Positions 60,201 through 64,000 of a DNA stretch of 64,000 nucleotides are shown here, one piece after another. The stretch comes from Verrucomicrobiales bacterium. Lineage in GTDB: Bacteria > Verrucomicrobiota > Verrucomicrobiia > Limisphaerales > J093. Within the stretch, counting starts at the first letter, position 1; each line of letters starts with the position of its first letter. Both the position numbers and the translations under genes were made by a program. Under the pieces are notes generated by a model that searched no databases, was not told the DNA's origin, and saw nothing but the letters and a program-made list of their open reading frames with translations. Location of the stretch: NCBI GenBank assembly GCA_024233215.1, contig JACKPW010000001.1, forward strand, positions 496,001 to 560,000, read 5' to 3'.

Positions 60201-61090
60201 AGCCCACGCTGCCGGCGCTGGGTGGCGAAGCGGTCTCGATTGGCCTGAACTTCGCCTCCGACCGGGCAGGTGGTCAACTCGCCGCCGCGGACGTGGCCGG
60301 CGTCTGGCCGCAGGCCAACTGGAACAACCTCAGAGGCAACACCAACCCGCGCGGTGGGGTGCTCGTCAATGAGGATGGCAACGCCACGCCGGTCGTGGTG
60401 AGCTGGAGTGCCAACGGCACTTGGGCCACCACCGGCGCAGGGGAAGAGAACAACTGCTTCACCGGTCCCAACAAGACCTTGATGACGGGTTATCTCGACT
60501 CCAACAACGACTCCAATGACGGCGTGATCCTCACCGGGATTCCGGCCACGGAGCCTTACGACTTGGTCGTCTACTCCCAGGGTAGCGTGGTCGGTCGTGG
60601 CGGCGCGTATCGCGTCCTCGACGCGAACACGGGCGCTGTCCTCGCCGATTGGCGGCAGGTGACCACCGGGACGTGCCCGACGGAATTCGTTCAGGCACCC
60701 GCGAACACCGATCCGGCCGTCTGGGAAGAGGGCAACTTCATCCTGTTCTGCGGCCTGCAGGCGCAGGACATCATGATCCAGGCGTATGACGGGGTGAATC
60801 CCGCTACCAGCGTCGACCTGGGCACCCCGGCCGGCGGCACCCAGCGGGCCTCGGTCCAAGCAGTCCAGGTCGTCTTCCCGGCGACCTGTCAACCTCCGGT
60901 GCAGGGCGACCTGGAGTTCACGTCCATCGTGAAGAACCAGGACGGCAGCATCACCATTGAGTGGGTCGGCGGCGGCACCCTCCAGGCAGCCCCGACGGTC
61001 AACGGTCCGTGGGAGAATGTGGACGGCGCGACGAGTCCGTTCACGTTTGCCCCGGATGGCCCGGCGCTCTTCGGACGCCTGGTGAGGTAG
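57239..61090 (+). CDS. Very large secreted protein with lectin-like and PA14-like modules
   Basis: A 1283-residue protein with an N-terminal signal peptide (about 18-36). Domain 1 (about 38-320) resembles a concanavalin/L-type-lectin sandwich (I-D-I-D-F-N-T-D, D-G-F-S-L-N-Y-V). Two PA14-like modules carry F-N-S-D-D-G-F-R and V-N-S-D-D-G-F-H, and V-W-W-E-G-G-G-G-A and V-W-F-E-G-G-G-G-A signatures, with beta-sandwich linkers. The C-terminal tail has P-W-E-N-V and ends F-G-R-L-V-R, a variant of the shared tail. It likely binds sugars at the cell surface. Codon use is strongly GC-biased in the PA14 parts. An intrinsic terminator follows. Confidence 0.8.
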   Translation: MNRHKQVMHDPTRRRPWTPLLRSGVVALGALSVAQAGIIDIDFNTDPAASGLYTSVTTEAKPWRSSGGVDNTGYLAITDARDSQNANILFKDMEPGLVVKSFKFSCDLRIGGGDDQPADGFSLNYVDATDPIVSDIESGINPSGSRYAGTDGEASLPEEGTRTGLAIGFDTWQSAAIGGVQDVVGVSVRVGGALITQFPVPLLPDNQYPGGTYNEAPYRNLPPTDANYASSMQTGAQGTNADHAADQPAYGDPAWGDWIVNLGWEKFEAEVTETGKVIIKWKGVELTPAGGLQTQFAPMPGRILFAGRCGGNHEVTHVDNIHLETVAADNIIIGVATGTPTGFSVTVIDSGPAVLDPATVAITLDGGAITPDSSSKTGGTTTFLYDDPANPFVSGSTHTLNVTASDTRGLQVTEDREFTIPDFLTLDPAIAVAGANTPGFVLDVYHIIPPQYVTVDNNVKRAERQLHGDLGDNTSLDQATGGAMTTYIEPGVINYAQDDETADNGIPVDAGNFTTANGFPDALIPGLNIWDGGTYNYQDNLATRITTVLHLTEVGTYELIFNSDDGFRTEAAKNAREQIGSTIVSVADVGKGASDIVRLVYVGTPGYYPMSTVWWEGGGGASLEWAIRTPSSGGQAMLINAPGSVQAFQVATGGTPSAVVYADPIRNSGNPYPPDSQIKIDIANGTSPVNTGTVKLLINDAEVVATVTPTATGATVRYTPNPLFASGSTVKVTVQFAEQGGATYDNSYTFNVASYTVLPGMLATAVGTGSEAGMTWKVHQTSTGRLNFVAEREEQLAGAFGTSVHDATGEVDGKFLIDYVNFEQDGGLDSGGAATVEQGQFQSDNGAPQNVADMRLPGIPAGHNTDNIAAECEAFVQFDTAGFKTMVVNSDDGFHVTAGIKSNLLREKKYVSLGYADYGKGSSDITFNIYVEKAGVYYMRLVWFEGGGGANCEWFTVNQYAGGSGSRALLGGTQPGSLPVFRTRTVAEPTLPALGGEAVSIGLNFASDRAGGQLAAADVAGVWPQANWNNLRGNTNPRGGVLVNEDGNATPVVVSWSANGTWATTGAGEENNCFTGPNKTLMTGYLDSNNDSNDGVILTGIPATEPYDLVVYSQGSVVGRGGAYRVLDANTGAVLADWRQVTTGTCPTEFVQAPANTDPAVWEEGNFILFCGLQAQDIMIQAYDGVNPATSVDLGTPAGGTQRASVQAVQVVFPATCQPPVQGDLEFTSIVKNQDGSITIEWVGGGTLQAAPTVNGPWENVDGATSPFTFAPDGPALFGRLVR

Positions 61091-61129
61091 GCACGATTGA
61101 CGGACCCCAGGTCCGTATCCGCAAGTCAC

Positions 61130-61175
61130 AGGAGGCCGGGTTCGCCCGGCCTCCTTTGTTTTGTTTTGTTTTGGA
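61130..61175 (+). terminator. Intrinsic terminator after the large secreted protein
   Basis: A perfect 11-base stem (AGGAGGCCGGG / CCCGGCCTCCT, 61130-61155) with a TTCG loop is followed by a T-rich tract (TTTGTTTTGTTTTGTTTT). It starts 40 bases after the stop codon. This is the clearest Rho-independent terminator in the window. Confidence 0.93.
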
Positions 61176-61192
61176 AAAGCGCGAAAGCGAAT

Positions 61193-62003
61193 CTCGCGGA
61201 GCGTCATGGACTGCGGCGATCCCAATCGCCGCTTTCTCCCCGCTGGCGTGCGGTTCCGAGGTTCCGACCTCACCACGCAAACCTGTGACTCCCGCCCCCC
61301 TACCGCCAAAGCGGTGAAGGCTCCGCTTTTCACCGCACTCCAAAACCTCGCGGAGCGTCGTGGACTGCGGCGATCCCAATCGCCGCTTTTCTCCCCGCTG
61401 GCGTGCGGTTCCGAGGTTCCGACCTCACCACGCAAACCTGTGACTCCGCCCCCCTACCGGAAAGCGGTGAAGGCTCCCGCTTTTCACCGCACTCCAAAAC
61501 CTCGCGGAGCGTCGTGGACTGCGGCGATCCCAATCGCCGCTTTCTCCCCGCTGGCGTGCGGCTCCGAGGTTCCGACCTCACCACGCAGACCTCTGACTCC
61601 GCCCCCTACCGCCAAAGCGGTGAAGGCGCCCGCTTTTCACCGCACTCCAAAACCTCGCGGAGCGTCGTGGACTGCGGCGATCCCAATCGCCGCTTTCTCC
61701 CCGCTGGCGTGCGGCTCCGAGGTTCCGACCTCACCACGCAAACCTGTGACTCCGCCCCCCCTACCGGAAAGCGGTGAAGGCTCCGCTTTTCACCGCACTC
61801 CAAAACCTCGCGGAGCGTCGTGGACTGCGGCGATCCCAATCGCCGCTTTCTCCCCGCTGGCGTGCGGTTCCGAGGTTCCGACCTCACCACGCAAACCTGT
61901 GACTCCGCCCCCCTACCGGAAAGCGGTGAAGGCTCCCGCTTTTCACCGCACTCCAAAACCTCGCGGAGCGTCGTGGACTGCGGCGATCCCAATCGCCGCT
62001 TTC
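61193..62003 (+). repeat. Tandem array of 153/154-bp hairpin-rich repeats
   Basis: The anchor CTCGCGGAGCGTC recurs at 61193, 61347, 61501, 61654, 61807 and 61960, giving five full units of 154, 154, 153, 153 and 153 bases and a partial sixth. Each unit has three hairpins: GCGGCGAT-CCCA-ATCGCCGC, GAGGT-TCCG-ACCTC and GCGGTGAA...TTCACCGC. Units are nearly identical with single-base differences, so the expansion is recent. The first unit's left edge is diverged; the array ends against the 3' end of a RAYT gene. Open frames through the array arise from repeat composition and are not genes. Confidence 0.92.
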
Positions 62004-62601
62004 AGCCCGGGAACCCCGCGCCTGCTTCCTCCTGCCAATCCGGATGAGGGTCGAAGTCATCCGACACCGAAAGCTTGTCGAAGCGAAACCGGTAGATGCT
62101 CTCGACCGTTGCCCGCGAGGCGACTCGCTCGAGCCATCGCGCCGATGCCCAAGGATACTGATTGGCGACGGGAACGAGACCGTGTTTGACCGGGTTCTGG
62201 TGGACGTAGTTGAGCCGGGCGAAGTAAGAGCGCTGATACGTCAGCAGGGTCTCCCGGTAGTTGAACCAAACCTGTCGTCCCTGAGCGTCATCGAGTCGGT
62301 TCACCCAGCGCGCCGTCTTCCGGTGGAGTTCACCGAGCATTTTGGCGAGGCTGTGCGCGGTGTCGTGATTGCCGGGGGAATGGGCAACGAAGTGGTAGTG
62401 ATTGGAGAAGACGGCCCACGCCTCGAAGCACCACTCGAACCGGCGGGCCACCGTCAGGAGGCCCCGATGGAGAACGGCCAACCGGGTTGCGCCGCGAAAG
62501 TGGTGTTGTTTCTCCAACGTGCTTGCGGTGACAAAGTAGGTCCCATGCGAGCACAGTCGATGAGGAGGTGCGTGCGGCCAGGGGGTCTTGATCTCGCTCA
62601 T
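62002..62601 (-). CDS. REP-associated tyrosine transposase (RAYT), bounded by repeats
   Basis: A 199-residue HUH/Y1 transposase: G-T-Y-F-V-T-A-S at the N-terminus, HUH motif S-N-H-Y-H-F-V, and Y-V-H-Q-N-P-V-K-H-G-L with the likely catalytic Tyr. The last codons run into the repeat array (stop TGA at 62002-62004), and another repeat copy lies 98 bases ahead of its start. This gene-plus-repeats layout is that of a REP/RAYT system in which the transposase recognises or maintains the palindromes. It is shorter than the other RAYT (252 residues at 36553). Confidence 0.9.
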   Translation of the reverse strand: MSEIKTPWPHAPPHRLCSHGTYFVTASTLEKQHHFRGATRLAVLHRGLLTVARRFEWCFEAWAVFSNHYHFVAHSPGNHDTAHSLAKMLGELHRKTARWVNRLDDAQGRQVWFNYRETLLTYQRSYFARLNYVHQNPVKHGLVPVANQYPWASARWLERVASRATVESIYRFRFDKLSVSDDFDPHPDWQEEAGAGFPG

Positions 62602-62609
62602 GGGAACTT

Positions 62610-62639
62610 AGTATTGGCCATCATATGTATCCCTGTCAA
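62610..62639 (-). promoter_or_regulatory. Possible promoter of the RAYT gene
   Basis: On the reverse strand a perfect TTGACA (62634-62639) is followed after 18 bases by AATACT (62610-62615), which matches four of six -10 positions. Only 8 bases separate the -10 from the ATG, so a transcript from it would be leaderless or nearly so. Confidence 0.35.
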
Positions 62640-62698
62640 GGTAGGATTTCGTGGAAGGTCTCGGAAGGGGCGATGAGACGGGGAGGAGGAGGAGGAAC

Positions 62699-62888
62699 GC
62701 CAAAGCGGTGAAGGCTCCCGCTTTTCACCGCACTCCAAGACCTCGCGGAGCGTCGTGGACTGCGGCGATCCCAATCGCCGCTTTCTCCCCGGTGGCGTGC
62801 GGTTCCGAGGTTCCGACCTCAGCACGCGGGCCTGTGACTCCCGCCCGCCCTACCGCCAAAGCGGTGAAGGCTGCCGCTTTTCACCGCA
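62699..62888 (+). repeat. Isolated copy of the 153-bp repeat on the far side of the RAYT
   Basis: One full unit plus an extra GCGGTGAA/TTCACCGC hairpin at each end, in the same orientation as the main array. It contains CTCGCGGAGCGTC at 62742 and all three hairpins with a few changes (for example CCGGTGGCGTG in place of CCGCTGGCGTG). Together with the array it brackets the RAYT gene. Confidence 0.9.
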
Positions 62889-63035
62889 TCTCTGAAAGGG
62901 GTCCTGTCAAGAGGTCTTCTCTTGTGTGTTTTCCGGTTCCTGCTGCGGGTCGATCCGAATCATCTCTTCGCCTTCTTGTGAGGCATCAACGTCTCCCTCC
63001 GGTGTCCCGCATTCACTCCCCGAGGCCTGTGGCAC
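62889..63035. other. Non-coding right flank of the IS110-family transposase
   Basis: These 147 bases lie between the last repeat and the transposase stop. They contain a perfect hairpin CAAGAG-GTCTT-CTCTTG (62908-62924). IS110-group elements lack obvious terminal inverted repeats, so the element end cannot be placed. In the IS1111 subgroup the guide (bridge) RNA region lies downstream of the transposase; whether this applies here is unknown. Confidence 0.3.
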
Positions 63036-64000
63036 TCATGCGGTAGTCGCGTTCACACCGGACTGGTTCGACCCCGGCTCAGGCTTTTGCCTCAGTGCCG
63101 GATCGCAATAGTCCTCGTCCTTGCTCAGGACGTGGAAGCTGGCTTCGGCCAAGTGTCGAGCCACCGCCCCGATGGCCTTGGGATGCCCCTTGCGCTCCTT
63201 GAGTTGACGGTAGCGCCGGCTGACGTGTCGATCGGGTTGTCGCTGATGGTTGAGGGCCACCGAGTTGGCCGCCTCCACATAGGCCCACTTGAGGTAGCGG
63301 TTCACATCCGGGCGCAGCCGGCCATAGCGCACCTTGTCGCCGCTGGCATGCACCCGCGGAGTGGTGCCCGCGTAGCTGGCCAGCCGTTCGGCACTGGCAA
63401 AACGAGCAATGTCCCCGATCTCCAGGGCGATGGTTGCGGCCAGGATCAGACCCACCCCGGGCAGGCTCTGGAGCCGTTGCATCATCGGAGTCACCTCCAG
63501 GAGCTTCCGGAGCCGGGCTTCCTGTTCCTTGATCTGGCCTTCGATGAAGTCGAGTTGAGAAAGGAACTGGTGGGCGATCCAGCGAGTCTGTTCAGGAAGT
63601 TCTTCAAGCAACGATTCCCATTGCTGACGGGCGCTTCTCCCGAAGGGGTCGCTCCAGTCTCGGATACGCCGGCCGTGCTTGGTCAGGATTGCCTGCAGCC
63701 GGTTCTTGAGTCGGGTGCGCTGCCCCGTCAATGCCAGCCGTCCCCGGGTCAGTTCCCGTTGGTCCCGCAGTTTGGCCGAGGGGATCCAGACGGTGGGAAG
63801 GGTCTGATTCTGCTGCAGCCGGTTGAGACCGTGGACGTCAAGTTTGTCGGTCTTGTTAATCAACCCCATCATTAGCTTGGCCTTGCGGGGATGCACCAGT
63901 TGGGGGAGGCCCCCAGCCTCCTCAATCTCCCCGATGATCCAGTACCAGTTGCCGCTGGCTTCCACGGCCACGGGCGTCTTGGGTTCGATGCCTTGAAGGT
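63036..64000 (-). CDS. IS110-family transposase (5' end beyond the window)
   Basis: A DEDD-type recombinase open to the right edge; about 320 residues are seen and the N-terminal part with the first catalytic Asp is missing. The visible segment begins E-P-K-T-P-V-A-V-E-A-S-G-N-W-Y-W and has N-K-T-D-K-L-D-V-H-G-L (RuvC-like part), a coiled coil, then the Tnp_20 domain with L-P-G-V-G-L-I-L-A-A and Y-A-G-T-T-P-R-V-H-A-S-G-D-K containing the conserved serine. IS110 elements insert by RNA-guided recombination (bridge RNA) in studied members. The apparent GTG at 63971 is internal, not the start. Confidence 0.92.
   Translation of the reverse strand, partial: LQGIEPKTPVAVEASGNWYWIIGEIEEAGGLPQLVHPRKAKLMMGLINKTDKLDVHGLNRLQQNQTLPTVWIPSAKLRDQRELTRGRLALTGQRTRLKNRLQAILTKHGRRIRDWSDPFGRSARQQWESLLEELPEQTRWIAHQFLSQLDFIEGQIKEQEARLRKLLEVTPMMQRLQSLPGVGLILAATIALEIGDIARFASAERLASYAGTTPRVHASGDKVRYGRLRPDVNRYLKWAYVEAANSVALNHQRQPDRHVSRRYRQLKERKGHPKAIGAVARHLAEASFHVLSKDEDYCDPALRQKPEPGSNQSGVNATTA

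Noticed and set aside
59264..61435. Long reverse-strand frame opposite the large secreted protein
   Set aside because: It crosses the intrinsic terminator and the repeat array and has no protein-family features.
61161..62189. Open frame of over 300 codons across the repeat array, with a 51-residue repeat
   Set aside because: The period of 153/154 bases merely keeps GC-rich repeat sequence free of stops in several frames on both strands. There is no start signal, and the end runs into the antisense of the RAYT gene.
61193..62888. CRISPR array
   Set aside because: Units are contiguous with no unique spacers, the period is far too long, and no cas gene is near.

Overview
The window looks like a chromosomal segment of a high-GC Verrucomicrobiota bacterium, probably of the Limisphaerales/Pedosphaera type. 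This rests on inference from gene content: many secreted proteins with a C-terminal tail ending in FYR-L, sugar-acting proteins (DUF1080, GH28-like, SASA and rhamnogalacturonan-acetylesterase families), two REP-associated transposases, repeat-rich gaps and an elongation factor P with a Thr-Pro-Pro-Asn-Met-Ala loop. No rRNA, tRNA or CRISPR array was recognised.

1-4.3 kb: the end of a secreted protein, a two-domain SGNH esterase and a divergent phosphohexomutase. 4.6-23.1 kb: a long rightward operon with many ATGA or GTGA overlaps. It opens with an H-NOX nitric oxide sensor and its HNOBA hybrid kinase. It continues into glycosyltransferases, an initiating sugar-phosphate transferase, a three-gene partner-switching module (STAS, RsbW-GAF-SpoIIE, receiver), a flippase, a pyruvyl transferase and other enzymes. 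23.0-24.9 kb, reverse strand: an O-antigen-ligase-like polymerase/ligase and a small membrane-anchored protein. 25.0-31.9 kb: a WecB/TagA glycosyltransferase fused to two STAS domains, another glycosyltransferase, a Wzz/Wzc-like protein fused to a Wza-like domain, and a second Wza-like lipoprotein. Together these form an exopolysaccharide synthesis and export locus. Its regulators suggest control by nitric oxide and by a serine-phosphorylation partner switch.

32-47.5 kb: secreted or lipid/sugar-active proteins (DUF1080+GH28-like, six-hairpin glycosidase-like, GH99-like DUF5010, RCC1 double propeller, TIM-barrel glycosidase-like, GDPD-like), plus a zinc-ribbon membrane protein and a RAYT transposase. 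47.5-56.8 kb: EF-P, a Tat-exported flavodoxin-fold reductase, a SASA esterase, a PQQ-like propeller membrane protein, a coiled-coil membrane protein, a lamin-tail-domain protein and a ParA ATPase; the gaps hold several foldback repeats. 57.2-61.1 kb: a very large secreted protein with lectin-like and PA14-like modules and a clear intrinsic terminator. 61.2-64 kb: a tandem array of 153/154-bp hairpin-rich repeats, a RAYT transposase bounded by copies of the same repeat, and an IS110-family transposase cut by the window edge.

The most interesting candidate system is the exopolysaccharide locus. A SypE/SypA-like partner switch sits in the same operon as a NO sensor, and STAS domains are fused directly to a glycosyltransferase that could be the switch's output. 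Start codons were chosen by overlap with the upstream gene, signal-peptide position or ribosome-binding sequence; many remain uncertain by a few codons.
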